A program made the position numbers and the translations under genes. Shown in pieces: positions 24,706-36,043 of a stretch of DNA of 64,000 nt; the first letter of the stretch is position 1, and each line of letters opens with the position of its first letter. The notes beneath the pieces were generated by a model. It saw only the letters and a list, made by a program, of their open reading frames with translations, did not search any database and was not told the origin of the DNA. Where the stretch lies: the NCBI GenBank assembly GCA_964036045.1, contig OZ038381.1, forward strand, positions 121,585,843 through 121,649,842. Direction: 5' to 3'. This DNA comes from Eutreptiella sp. 'Long Island Sound 2002'. Its lineage: Eukaryota > Euglenozoa > Euglenophyceae > Eutreptiales > Eutreptiaceae.

Positions 24706-26204
24706 TCACTGTACACTGTCACTACACACTGTGTATTGCACACTGCACACTGCACACTGTGTATTGCACACTGCACACTGCATACTGTGTATTGCACACT
24801 GCACACTGCATACTGTGTATTGCACACTGCACACTGCACACTGTGTGTTGCAAATTGCACACTGCAGACTGTAATGCACACCGCACACCCTGTAATGCAC
24901 ACTGCGCACTGTGTATTGCACACTGCACCCTGAGCGCCCGAACCCTTGCACTGTACGGTGTGCAGTGTGCATGACACAGTGTGCAGTGTGCAGGGTGCAA
25001 TACACAGTGTGCAGTGTGCATTACAGTGTGCAGTGTGCAATACACAATGTGCAGTGTGCAATACACAGTGTGCAGTGCGCAGTGCACACTGTGTATTGCA
25101 CACTGCACATTGTGTATTGCACACTGCCCACTGTAATGCACACTGCACACTGTGTATTGCACACTGCACACTGCACACTGTGCATTACAAATTGCACACT
25201 GCACACTGTAATGCACACTGCAGACTGTGTATTGCACACTACACACCGCACCCTGCGTAATGCACACTGGGTATTGCACACTCCAGACGGTGCACTGTGC
25301 AATACCCAATGTGCAGTACGGAGGGTGCAAGGTGTAGTGTGCATGACACAGTGTGCAGTGTGCATTACACGGTGTGCCGTGTGGATTACATCACACACGG
25401 CATACTACACCCTGTGTAGTGCACACTACACACAGTGTGCAGTGTGCAGTGTGCAATACACAGCGTGCAGTGTGCAGTGTGCATTACAGTGTGCAGTGTG
25501 CAATTTGTAACACACAGTGTGCAGTTTGCAGTGTGCAATACACAGTATGCGGTGTGCACTGTGCAATACACAATGTACAGTGTGCAGTGTGCAATACACC
25601 GTGTGCAGTGTGCATTGCAGTGTGCAGTGTGCGATTTGTAACACACGGTGTGCACCGTGCAGTGTGCAATACACAGTGTGCAGTGTGCATAACAGCGTGC
25701 TGTGTGCAGTTTGTAATGCACAGTGTGCAATGTGCATGACACAGTGTGCAATATGCATTACAGTGTGCAGTGTGCAATACACAGTGTGCAGTGCATTATA
25801 GTGTACGGTGTGCAGTACACAGTGTGCATTGCGCAGTGTACACTGCGCACTACACGCTGTGTAATGCGCACTGCACACGGTGTATTGCACACTGCACAGT
25901 GCACACTGGGCATTGCACGCTGCACACGGTGCACTGCGCAGTGTGCAGTGTGCCACTGCACACTGGGTATTGCACACTGCACACGGTGCACTGTGCAGTG
26001 TGCAGTGTGCAATACACAGTGCGCAGTGTGCATTACAGGGTGTGCAGTGTGCATTACAATGTGCAAGGTGCATTACAGTCTGCAGTGTGCAATTTGTAAC
26101 ACACGGTGTGCAGTGTGCAGTGTGCAATACACAGTATGCAGTTTGCAGTGTGCAATACACAGTGTGCAGTGTGCAGTGTGCAATACACAGTGTGCAGTGA
26201 CAGT
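24706..26204. repeat. CACACTG/TGTGTATTGCACACTG satellite core that switches orientation
   Basis: About 1.5 kb made of gtgtattgcacactgcacac-like units and their reverse complement cagtgtgcaatacacagtg. Orientation flips at about 24,955, 25,090, 25,300, 25,395, 25,435, 25,855 and 26,000. Large ORFs on both strands are artefacts of the unit. Confidence 0.9.
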
Positions 26205-26370
26205 GTACAGTGACAGTGAACCATGAGTGAGCCCTCATTGAGCGCTCACTGAGCCATTTGGCGCGCTCACTGCGCGCTCAGTGAGCGCGCGAAACGGCTC
26301 GGCGAGCGCGCCAAATGGCTCAGTGAGCGCTCAGTGAGGGCTCACTCATGGTTCACTGTCACTGTACACT
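26205..26370. repeat. TGAGCGCTCA palindromic block, copy 2
   Basis: Same self-complementary design as 24,521-24,705, bounded by gaaccatgagtgagccctca and its complement. Its centre is gcgcgaaacggctcggcgag. Confidence 0.85.
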
Positions 26371-26805
26371 GTCATTGTACACTGTCCATGTACACCGTCA
26401 ATGGTGTCACCGTCTACTGTCAGTGTACATGGTACACTGTATTCTGGCACTGTACGCTGTCACTGCACACTGCACACTGCCACTGCACACTGTCACTATA
26501 CACTATCACTGTACATTGTCACTGTACACTGTACACTATACACTGTACTCTGTACACTGTACTCCCCAAGGTCTCATAGAATGTATCCCCACACACAGTA
26601 CGTCCGCCACAACCCAAGTCTCTATACTAGCACTCTACACTGTCACTCTACACGCACTGTATGCTCTCAATATACAGTGTCATTGTACAATGTCACGGTA
26701 CACTGTCACTGTAAATTTGGTGCGGTCTTTTTTTGGGAGGGGGTGGATGGTGATTTGAGCCCCCCTCTTTGTAGTCCTTTACCCCCCCCCCCCCACAGCT
26801 ACAAC
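26371..26805 (-). repeat. Right terminal inverted repeat of foldback element 2
   Basis: Reverse complement of 24,048-24,520, ending with tcctttacc, a C-run and cacagcta. Confidence 0.85.
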
Positions 26806-27142
26806 CAGAACCCAAAGAACAGCTGCAGCCACAGTGAAAGCTGCAACTGCAGCTTTCGCCACAGCCAGGGCCACACACACTGACACAACCACAACCAAAT
26901 CCACAGACAACACAGCTTGCAGACGCAACCACAGCCACTACCATAACCACACCAAGAAAGACAGCTACCACAACAGCCATGGCAACAACTGTACGCAAGC
27001 CCAGAACCACAGCCACAACCACAAACACAACCATACGTGCATCTGCAGCCACAAACACAATGTTATGCGCACACAATCAAAGCCTATGCCACACAACACC
27101 AAAACCAACAACAGGATCCAAAACAACAGCTGCAAAGGCTGC

Positions 27143-27177
<35 letters not shown>

Positions 27178-27480
27178 TGGCACACACACACACACACCTG
27201 CGCGTACACACATTCACGAATCCACGTACGCAGACAAACCAAGACAACCGGAAACCAAAGAATGCAGTCACACACTCACAATGACGCACAAGGACACCTT
27301 CACCCACGCATCTATCCAAGCAAGCACCCCCCCCCCCGGACTCACACACAAACATACATACAAACACATTAAATGAGAGAAACCAAGAGGGAACAAACCA
27401 TCCACACTTGCGCACATGCGCATGGGCACAAGCACACACCCGCGAACACACACACTAGCACAACATACCTGCCATGGTCG
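26806..27480. repeat. ACAACC/ACAGCC-rich low-complexity tract
   Basis: Plus strand is almost all cacaaccacag-type hexamers, with a pure (CA)n run at 27,145-27,176 and a further CA-rich part to 27,370. Thr/His-rich frames here are not credible genes. Confidence 0.8.
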
Positions 27481-27752
27481 TCGTCATTGCCGCCACCATC
27501 ATGCACTGGATGCCATGGCCAGCAAATAGGGAAGGCATGGCAAGGGCAGGGCAAGGGGACGCGACAGGCAAGATAAGAGAAGGGGTTGGCATGGGGTAAG
27601 CGGGGGGATCAGGCATGGCAACAGGGGACGGGAGGGGATAAGGAGGGAGGGGAATGAGTGTGTCATGGTGTAGGTCACGATGGTTGTATGATCAACCTCA
27701 CAAAAGCGAGCAATATCCTCTGTGCCCAATTTCTGCTTCATGGCGGGCGCGC

Positions 27753-27791
<39 letters not shown>

Positions 27792-28235
27792 GGGTGGGTG
27801 CCATTGTCATGAGGCAACAAGGAACACCCTCGCAAATGGTTAGGTTCACATCCCCGAACCCCAACCCCGTAACCATCTCTCCCTAGCCCTTCACCTCACA
27901 TGGTTCAATGTGGCCATGTGTTTATGTACACACAAGATAATTGCACACAAGAATGAATGTGGTTGTCAATTTGTGCATGTGCATGTGTTTGTGGACGTGT
28001 GTTTGGTGTATGTGTGTGTATGTGTTTGGATATTTGTGTCCCTGACGAAGTGTGTGTGTTTGGATGTTTGTGTATTTGTCGCCACGGGTACATGTATGCA
28101 AGTATGTATGTGTGCATGCACGCTCAAGTTATTGGAGAAAAGACGTGGTGAGAACTGCGGACCAATGTTGGTGTGAAAAGGGTGAAGTCTGGGCTAGCAA
28201 GGGTGGGAAGGGAGGGCGGAAAGGGGGAGAAACTC
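27481..28235. other. Unassigned, with (GT)n at 27,754-27,788
   Basis: GC-skewed sequence with a short (GT)n microsatellite and a later tgtgtgtttggatgtttgtg-rich part (27,990-28,080). No gene or terminal repeat recognised. Confidence 0.5.
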
Positions 28236-28237
28236 CT

Positions 28238-28378
28238 GAGTGAGCGCTGAGTGAGCCCCCAATTGGCTCTCATTGAGCTCTCAGTGAGCGCTCAGTGAGC
28301 CATTTGGCGCGCTCAGTGAGCCGGCTTAGTGACGGCTCAGTGACGGCTCCGTCGGGCGCTCAGTCAACTGAGCCGTCG
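28238..28378. repeat. TGAGCGCTCA block, copy 3 (partial)
   Basis: Related to the palindromic blocks of foldback element 2: gctcagtgagccatttggcgcgctcagtg at its core, then gtgacggctc steps. It lies about 1.4 kb outside that element and just upstream of the LINE. Confidence 0.75.
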
Positions 28379-28559
28379 CCAAAAAAAGTACCCCCCCCCT
28401 TGAACCTTGACCAAGTGAGTATCTAAAACTTCTAAAAACATTAAATGCACATTACCTAGCATGCAAATCGCACAACAAACAAGCACAAAGACATCGCAAT
28501 GCACAACTGAGCCCCAAATGAGCCCCAACTTCACGTTTCCACTTAGCAACCAGTGAGCC

Positions 28560-29581
28560 GCAGGTACAAAGGCGCGGACTTCTTTGGCTTTCTGGAGCAA
28601 GCCCGCCGTAGGGCAGACCCGCCGGAGCCAGCACCGATCCTGGACCCTAGAGGGAACAAGTACCGAGCTAGATGGTAGCGAGGAGTGCCCCTCTACCTCA
28701 AGGCGCCGGTCACGGTGCATGCCCACCCTGACCTCGCGGTCGACGGCCGCCTCCGAGCGTACGAGTGCGTGTGGCCTTGGTGGCAGTTGAACGTGCTGCT
28801 CACGCACGTCCCATTTAGGGGGGAAGCAACAAATTTCCTGGACGCCATGAGCCTGGCATACCGCCGCCTCTCCCTCTTCGCGCCCACCATCATCATCGGC
28901 CACCGCCACGCCGCCCCCACGGACAATGGCCGCACAGGTCCACCCACAGCCACCGACATTGCCGTGCATGACGGCATGCACCAGCTGGCCCTCAACGACC
29001 TCATGGCGGGACTCACCCGCACGCCCTCCCACTACCCCCCCTAGGCCAGCACCCACGCTTCCCGCATTGACACATGCTACGGGGATCGGACCACAAAGCG
29101 CGTCCATAAGGCGGCCTGCGGGGACCCCCCACCCACAGGCAGCGGCCACCGGCCCCTTTACATCGACCTTATCATCCCCAACCTACCCCCACCCGCGGCC
29201 ACCATACCCGACGCCGCCCTCCCGCCCCCGCTACAGTTTACATCGGAAGATGACCACGGGGCCTGGCACAAATACAACAAGGCCTTACACGCCATTCTCC
29301 GACGCCCTAACGCGCCGGAGCTCACCACCGCCATGCGCCAGGCAACACGGGCGTGCGGCATGGAGCGCGACACGGCCCACACGGGGGCATCGCCCGACCT
29401 CAAGCTCCAGCACCTCGTCCATGATATATGGACATCCAAGGAGGAGCTGGCCGCCCTACAATGCCACACGGCGCCCAGCACGCCGGAGGCCCAGGAACGC
29501 GACGGCCACCTCCGGATGTTCCCCATCACCCGCCGCCACCAGCTCCAACACTGGCACGCCCACCGCATGGCGACCGCATGA
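28560..29581 (+). pseudogene. LINE AP-endonuclease-like domain and linker
   Basis: One frame is open apart from TAG at about 28,679 and 29,042. It holds LNVLLTHVPFRGEATNFLDA, then LFAPTIIIGHRHAAPTDNGR, which fits the GDFNxxPxD block of the exonuclease-endonuclease-phosphatase fold with the key Asp replaced by His, and a later ASRIDTCYG ... SGHRPLYIDLIIP, resembling the terminal (S/T)RIDxxxxS...DHxP block. This domain nicks target DNA in LINE retrotransposition. The following part (29,158-29,581) is the usual linker to the RT. Inactive. Confidence 0.6.
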
Positions 29582-30896
29582 CGGTCACCGCCCAAGAACT
29601 GGAGCGGTACTGCAGAAACGACACGCCGTATAAGCCCCTGCGGTAGGTCAACCGCATCTTGGAGGACACTGGGCACCACACCATCCACGCGATGCGCACC
29701 GCCAACGGAGGCCTCACCAACGACCCTAACACTGTCCTCCAGGCCGTTGCGGATAGCTTGAATGCGCAACACGGAGACCCCCTCCCGACTCTCGACCCCC
29801 ACACCAGGGGCACCATCTGCGACAAGGTGCCCAAGGTCTTCAACCGACAACAACGGCGCACCATCGGGCACACACCCTTCAACATCACAAAAATTTAATG
29901 TGCCCTAGACTGCTTAAAAAAGGGCTCGTACCCGGTGTCGACGGGCTGCCGGCCAAAGCGTACCAGCACCTCACCCTACCCATCAAGTGCCGCCTGGCAG
30001 CCCGCCTATGGGACGTCGTCACGGACGCCGCACCCATCCCCCCCGAGTAGGCCAACCTAGTCCACCCCCTCTACAAGAAGGGGGACTGGGCGCAGCCACG
30101 AAACTGGCGGCCCATTATGTGCGCCACCACCGAGGTCAAGCTGGTGTGAACGCTGATCATGGGCCGCATCGCGCCGGCGGTCTTTGCCCACGTGCCCGCC
30201 AACATGTGGGGGGCCATGGCAGGCAGGTCCCTCCACGAGGCCTTGTTCCTCCAAGACACCGCGATGGACATGAACTCCTACGAGTTGATCATTGCCTCCC
30301 TGGATGGCCAACGCGCGTTCCCCCACGCACCGCACCTGCTCCTAATGGAAGTGTGGGACGCCATGGGACTCACATTCGCACCCTTCATGACCGGGTACAT
30401 CAAGACCCGACTCTATGCCATCATCACAGCGGCAGGCCTCACCCTGTGGAATGGCACACATAGCGGAGTCACCCATGGCGGTGCAAAGGGCCCCTACCTG
30501 TACCTCCTCGTCACCCTCCCGGTGACGTTCGAGCAGGCACGGGAATATCCGGCATACGCCCCATACCCACTACGCCCCCCCCTCGTGATCTTCGCGGAAG
30601 ACAACCTCCTTACCACGGCAACCTGCCACCATGACCCCCCAGGCACAGGGCTACCAACAGCCTACGACCAAGCATCCGCCCTTCTCCGGCTCACCAAGAG
30701 CTACCTAGACGCCCACCAACTCTTTGTACACCCCCGCAAATCGGTCGGGCTGGCCGACGCCGCAGCCCCCGCCGCCCACATCCGCAAAGGCGAACCCTTA
30801 CGCCTAGAGAGCACAACCATACACGTGGGGATCACACAAGCCACCCTACACCACGACATCGCACTCCTAAACAAGTTGGAAGGACGCCTCGCCTAG
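29582..30896 (+). pseudogene. LINE reverse transcriptase
   Basis: Frames join to give ALDCLKKGSYP-GVDGLPAKAYQHL, then ANLVHPLYKKGDWAQPRNW followed by RPIM (motif 1 of LINE RTs), MGRIAPAV, LHEALFLQD, IIASLDGQRAF (motif A, catalytic Asp near 30,302), GVTHGGAKGPYLYLL (motif B) and VIFAEDNLLT (motif C, about 30,591). Motif C is FADD in active enzymes and here reads FAED. TAG stands before ANLV and TGA after EVKLV, both where Trp is plausible. A frameshift lies near 29,938. Confidence 0.7.
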
Positions 30897-32470
30897 CTAC
30901 CCCAGCTCTGGAGGAGGAGCCTCTTGTCCACACAGGCCTTGGCGTACTTCATGGAGGCAGGGCTCAACACGGCCGTCGGGTACCAGGCCCTCCACCTCCC
31001 AGATCCCCAGCACGCCCTACGCCACGCACGCCAGCAAGTCACCAACGCATGGGCACAGCACGCGGGCTGGCCCACATCCTTCCCCAAGGAAGCCACGATG
31101 GCCCACTGCCGCTACTACGGGGACAACACTGGAGCCCTAGCACACACGGCCTACGCCAGGCACGCGGCACACCTCCTACACACGATGCCACATAAGTACC
31201 AGCCCGAGGTCAGAGAAGCGACGGCCGTACACATCAGAGAAGCGCCAACACCCCACAACACGTGCCCTCGGTGGATCCTGGCGCAGCATTACTCCCCGCC
31301 TCATTGTGCGCCGGCATCGGGGCCTAACTACAACTCCTCTTGCCTCACGACACACACGCCATCCTGACGAACCACCACCGCGACCAGCGAGGGCCACTCC
31401 TGGCCACACACCGAGACATCCACCAACACCCGGCAGGCAAGGTGGACACCCTACGCCTCGTGGGGGCCACCATCACCATCGTGTAAATCGCCCCCACACA
31501 AATGAGCACCATGGCCCAGTACGGAGCCCATCACGCTGCAAACCTTTAGGACCCTCAATTGCCGGCGCGACACGTTTTCGAGGCCTACGTCCGCGCCTGC
31601 GCCACGAACGCAGGGCGGACGATGCCGACACCAAAGGACAAGGCATACACGGCTTACCGAAAGCAACACCTAGGACCCGGCCCACAGGAGCACGAAACTC
31701 CCAACGACGGAGGCACAACGCGGGAGGAGCCCACCCCCTCGGGCGAAGGCTCGGCACCACCCACCATCCTGCTGCTCGCGCCCAACGGACTGACGGACAC
31801 AAGCAAGGCACCCGCACTATCCAACGGCACCACACCCCCTGGACCATCCCCAAACGTAACGCCCCGGCAACTGATGTACCATCCGTCAAGTACAACGACC
31901 AGGGCGCCCTGAACACATGTTAGCGCTACGGCCTAGCAGCTCTCGACACCCCATGGCCCCTACTGCACCTCATATCAACCCACTACCACGCCTGCACCGC
32001 CGCCATCGCCACAGACCAACATGCATGGCTCATGCCCTGGTTCCACACAGTGCCCCCGGGCCACCCAGCGCACGTGGCCTGGACCCAAACTCCCACGGCA
32101 GAGTGGACGTTCACTAGCGAAAGTGCGGTAGACCCGGATAGCGTAGCCATCGAATACGACCGCTGCAAACCCACACCGTGCGGGCCCTCACGAGACACCC
32201 ATGCGCCCCCTGCAGCACAAATGCCCAACACTCCGCGGAGACAAAAAAAAAGAAAGGACCGACGGCAGACCGTCACATGCCAGAGGTTCCACCCTGACAT
32301 GGGGTACCTCTTCCACCTGATGTATGCATACTACATCACGCAAGGCCGCCCCGACGCAGGCCTCCTACGCCTCACCCCGCGGGCCCTAGCCATCATCACC
32401 AATGGGATAGGCGAATGCGCCAACCCGCTGCTCCAACCCACGCAAACCACCACCAGAACTGCCCAGGGAA
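30897..32470 (+). pseudogene. LINE thumb/connection region
   Basis: Continues the RT frame after TAG at 30,894: LPQLWRRSLLSTQALAYFME, a helix-rich stretch to 31,365, then frame changes near 31,370 and 31,916. The segment 32,032-32,470 includes RFHPDMGYLFHLMYAYYITQ. The content is typical of the poorly conserved region between LINE RT and RNase H. No catalytic motif is expected here. Confidence 0.5.
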
Positions 32471-33024
32471 TTCCTGTTTACATCCACCACCCCACGGAAA
32501 TTGCCCGCCTGCTCATCCTCAGCGACACCAACATCATCTTCTTCACCGACTCATCGGGCACCCAGTAGGGCACCCTCATTCTCGGCTGTGCCTCCATGCG
32601 GGTCACCCGGCGTGCGGACGGACTCCACGTAGAGCATCCCACCGGGACCACCATCTTCGGAGCGTCCTCCCACGGCGAACTAGGCACCCTGACACCGGCG
32701 GCACCACACCGACGCCCGCAAGAACCCAACCCCGTGACATCTGGCTGGTCGTAGATGCCACATTCGACATTCACGTCCCGAAGCGCCTCGCGGAACTACC
32801 CCTTCACCAGGCGCTGGAATTCGGCCTCACCACACGGGCCTTAGACCTGTGGATGGCCTTCCGAGGCATGCACCCGCAAGACACCCTACACATCGTCAAA
32901 CATGAATCCTACCGTTACTCGTACGACAATGGACGCACGGACATGCATACGAAACATTGGAACACCAACCACACCCCAGGACTCGAGCACAAGTGGCTGG
33001 ACACCACGCACCACAACCACTTGT
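32471..33024 (+). pseudogene. LINE RNase H domain
   Basis: Blocks in RNase H order: NIIFFTDSSGTQ (first Asp, ~32,545), GASSHGELGTL (Glu, ~32,670), DIWLVVDATFDIHV (second Asp, ~32,748) and LHIVKHESYRYSYDNGRTDM (His and final Asp, ~32,890-32,945). They lie in more than one frame, with TAG after GTQ at 32,567. In retroelements this domain removes the RNA template. Decayed. Confidence 0.6.
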
Positions 33025-33581
33025 AGCACCTACCCCCAATACCCACGGCGACACAGCCCCCACACTGGGTACCCGAGGACACGCCGTACACGGACAAAGA
33101 CAAGCAATATCACTACCCCACACCAATGCAACAGCTCGCCACCACGCTGGGCCGCCCGGCGAACACCAAAGTCATACACCGCCCCGAGGACTCCGTCCGC
33201 ACCCCCCTATACTACGCGGTCGTACGCCGGGACAGCCTCCCGGCACACCTACAAAAACCCCGGCACCAGCTCGCCTTGGAGCAGCTACCATTCCTCACCG
33301 GACACTACAGATGGTGCACACGCCTCTCCATCCCCATCCCCATACAATACACCGATTTCATCTGCGCCCACACGGAGGACGAGACCTGGGACCAATTTAA
33401 GACCTGCCCGCTGTACCGGGGACTCGACACCCTCACGGATTGCAACCCGGCCCACACCATCGCACGGCACGCACGATGGTCGTCACGGTCCCCGATGGCC
33501 CAACACCTCACCACCACCCTAAGGCAGCCACAATTGCTCGAAGTAGTCCGCAAGGGCTCGTCCCTACGGCCGTCTACAACC
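33025..33581 (+). pseudogene. LINE C-terminal region with Cys/His motif, 5' part
   Basis: Frame 33,126-33,581 contains QLPFLTGHYRWCTRLSIPIP then YTDFICAHTEDETWDQFKTC, similar to the C-terminal TGH...C..C...ET..H...C zinc-like motif of many LINE ORF2 proteins. The frame is cut at 33,581 by element B. It resumes at 36,044, giving an uninterrupted reading frame across the join. Confidence 0.6.
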
Positions 33582-33725
33582 CCTGTACGCTGTATTTAAG
33601 TTCTGATGGAGGCTGTCGGTTGCAGGGACAACAGCATTATCTGTCTTGACCATAGTTATGAAGTGCAGGTTGCTCCCTTTGCACTGTGCAGTCTGTTTTT
33701 CATTTTTACATGAGCAGACAGGCCC
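33582..33725 (+). repeat. Split direct repeat A1 of element B
   Basis: 144 bp from cctgtacgctgtatttaagt to gagcagacaggccc. Near identical to A2 at 35,717-35,861, differing by a few substitutions and one T. Confidence 0.9.
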
Positions 33726-35592
33726 AGTGCCCAATGCCGTGGGGGTGTCAGCAGCTCGCCAACATGGAGAAGTGGTGAGGGACGACAACAACCAGACCAG
33801 CCGACTGGGATACCAGGGCGCGGAGGAAGCCGGGATGCCCCACAGTGGATCTCGTGATGACAATGATGAGGTGTTCTAGGGCCGTGCGGATGTTGAAGAG
33901 CTCGTCGAATGGTGGCAAGACCAAGAAGAGGGTTGGGATTCGGACGCGGTACTCAATGAGTGGGACAGTGTGAGGACGGGTGACGGCTTCACTTAGGTGC
34001 ACGCGACGGAGTTCTTCGCAGAAAGTGCGGACGATCGGCCACTGGATCCGGAAGGGCAATTATTGGTATGGGATCGCCACGTTCTGCTACGGGACCTGCG
34101 AGGGGCTGTACACCAGGTACCGGTGCACATGGACAGGTACTACAGGTAGTTTGCAACATGGTGTCCTAACCAGCTTGAGAACGTCATCTTCATTGCGGGG
34201 GCTACAGTGTTGCTGAACAACGTGAGCCTGCGAGACCTTGGTGTCGTGCCTAGTATGCTGCTGGAGATGAGACCAGGTACCAGCAAAGCAAGGGTCATTC
34301 CTAAGAACTCGCAGAAGTGTGCGCTCATTTTTGCATGTGTTGGTCTGAACGACGCAGACTTGCGTAAGCCGCCCAAATTCCGTTTGCCCCATGTAGAGCA
34401 GGTGACTCGCCTGATGGCGAATGCAGGTCATAAGGCTTTTTTGGGGAAAATAGATCTCTGCAATTGTTTTTGGTCTATTCGCTACCGTACAAGTGGTGTA
34501 GGGTTTTCCGTGTGAACACACCCCATGGATGTTTCCGCTGGCTGACTCTGCCCTTTGGGTGGAAGTACTCGCCTGTACTTTGCCAGAGACTTGTATCCGC
34601 GCTAGTTAGGAGGGCCCTGCGGGACTTACAGGCACGGGGGGTCACTTACCTGGACGATGTTCTTGTGTCTGTTGTGGGTAGGTGCCGTCTGCGGGTTGCT
34701 GCGTGCCGCGTGAGCCGAGTCTTGGGCAAGGCGGGGTTCCTGATTAGCCCCAAGAGTGTAATTGAACCTGTCCCGACCTTGGATTTTATTGGGAACCAGT
34801 TTTCCGCCGCTGCTATGACTGTGGAGAATAAGCCAGGGATTATTGGTGGCGTTGTGGCTCTCTGGCTTTTGGGCATTGTCCAGAACAGGCTGAGCGCGCG
34901 GATGGCTGCGCGGCTGTTAGGCAAGCTTGAGTGGGCTGTGAGGCCCAATGCTGGGCTGGCCCCTTTTGTTGCAGGGGGTCGCCGTTGGAAGTTGAGCGAT
35001 TGTTGTGATTTTCGTAAGGGCATGCGTAGGGCACTGATGACTGCCATTGCGTTTGCCCTGACCTCGCAGTGCTTTGCCCCTTGGCCCTGGTTGCCTCACA
35101 TTCCAGCGGCACAGTGTGTCTTTTTCACTGACGCCGCAGAGCGAAGTAAGACGGGCAGGTACAGGATTGGGATTGTCGGGGAGGGCCGGCGATGGCTCAG
35201 CCGTAAGGCGCCTAAGTGGATCGGTACTTTACAGCAGGCAGAACTGTATGCAGCAGTTTATGCGCTGCGCTTGCCTTATATTGTAATTGCCTTTGACAGC
35301 GACGTTGGTAGGGCACAGATTTTAGGCATGTGCGGGGGTATTTTTTTTGCGTAGCCAGCAGCGACTTCTTTGACAGTTGTTCTGGCTCAGGAGCTGGAAT
35401 GATCGCCCTATGGGTGTTTTCAGGGTAAGCACGGGTTTGAATCCTGCCGACCCGCCTAGTAGGCTAGGATCCTTTCGCACGCACAGTGATGTTACTGGCA
35501 GTGTTAAGCGCCGGCAGGCAGCTTGGAAAGGTGAGCCGAATCGTTTTACTTGTCTTGAATTTCTCCCGAGGTTTGCTTGGCGTTTGCGTTGA
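33726..35592 (+). pseudogene. Element B reverse transcriptase-RNase H
   Basis: Upstream frame 33,646-34,206 is acidic, with three in-frame TAGs (33,877; 33,994; 34,147) and no other stops, leading into the RT. RT blocks: KARVIPKNSQKCALIFACVG, KIDLCNCFWSI (motif A, Asp at 34,453), TLPFGWKYSPVLCQ, TYLDDVLVS (motif C, intact YLDD near 34,647), FLISPKSVIEP. RNase H blocks: CVFFTDAAERS, LQQAELYAAVYAL, AFDSDVGRA and, after a shift in a T-run at 35,342, GLNPADPPSRLG. One more shift lies near 34,490. Catalytic residues are all present, so the copy is younger than A. Confidence 0.8.
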
Positions 35593-35620
35593 TCCTCGCA
35601 TTCGCTCGTATAAGGGTTGC

Positions 35621-35716
35621 CAGCTTGGTCTGCATGTGGAATGCAATGCCTGTTCGTCCTGTGCTTGCTTTTGTTGCTGCATTTGTCTGCCCCGCGAACG
35701 ACAACCGGTTTGAACC
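35621..35716 (+). repeat. Split direct repeat B1 of element B
   Basis: 96 bp from cagcttggtctgcatgtgga to cggtttgaacc, directly abutting A2. Matches B2. Confidence 0.9.
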
Positions 35717-35861
35717 CCTGTACGATGTATTGAAGTTCTGATGGAGGCTGTCGGTTGCAGGGACAGCAGCATTATCTGTCTTGACCATAGTTATAAACTG
35801 CAGGTTGCTCCCTTTGCACTGTGCAGTCTGTTTTTCATTTTTTACATGAGCAGACAGGCCC
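35717..35861 (+). repeat. Split direct repeat A2 of element B
   Basis: 145-bp copy of A1, immediately after B1. The B1/A2 junction reads ttgaacc|cctgtacg and represents the closed-circle joint expected for this class. Confidence 0.9.
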
Positions 35862-35947
35862 CTCCACCCACCCGGAGATTTTGTCTTTTCCGTGTGTACA
35901 CTGGCACGGACCGTCGCACCCAGGCAGTCCGGGGTAATTGACGGTGG

Positions 35948-36043
35948 CAGCTTGGTCTGCATGTGGAATGCAATGCCTGTTCGTCCTGTGCTTGCTTTTG
36001 TTGCTGCATTTGTTTGCCCTGCGAACGACAGCCGGTTTGAACC
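35948..36043 (+). repeat. Split direct repeat B2 of element B
   Basis: 96-bp copy of B1 at the right end. The LINE reading frame resumes at the next base. Confidence 0.9.

Larger units (their letters stand above)
24048..26805. mobile_element. Foldback element 2, 2.75 kb with ~490-bp terminal inverted repeats
   Basis: The left arm from tagctgtgcgggg... and the reverse complement of the right end, tagctgtgggggg..., match base by base over about 490 bp with few differences. Shared blocks are the taaagga step, caaatcaccatccaccccct, the GTACAGTGACAGTGT repeats, gagacttggg(cg)ttgtggcgga and gagaccttgggga. Inside each arm is a self-complementary TGAGCGC block, and between them a 1.5-kb short-tandem core. 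No protein is encoded. I infer a foldback-type non-autonomous element. No obvious target duplication beyond the palindromic end. Confidence 0.8.
33582..36043 (+). mobile_element. YR-type retroelement B with split direct repeats, RT-RH only
   Basis: Organisation: A1 (33,582-33,725), RT-RNase H body, B1 (35,621-35,716), A2 (35,717-35,861), 86-bp spacer, B2 (35,948-36,043). This A1-body-B1A2-B2 pattern is the split-direct-repeat architecture known for PAT, Ngaro and kangaroo elements, which replicate through a circle joined B-A and integrate by a tyrosine recombinase. The site shares AACC with the B/A joint and there is no target duplication. No gag or YR gene is present in its 2.46 kb, so it would need YR in trans. 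Confidence 0.85.

Noticed and set aside
24102-26758. Many long ORFs on both strands (Cys/His/Thr/Leu/Tyr-rich)
   Set aside because: They translate ACAGTG/CACACTG microsatellite and their complements. Open frames on both strands at once are expected from the repeat units.
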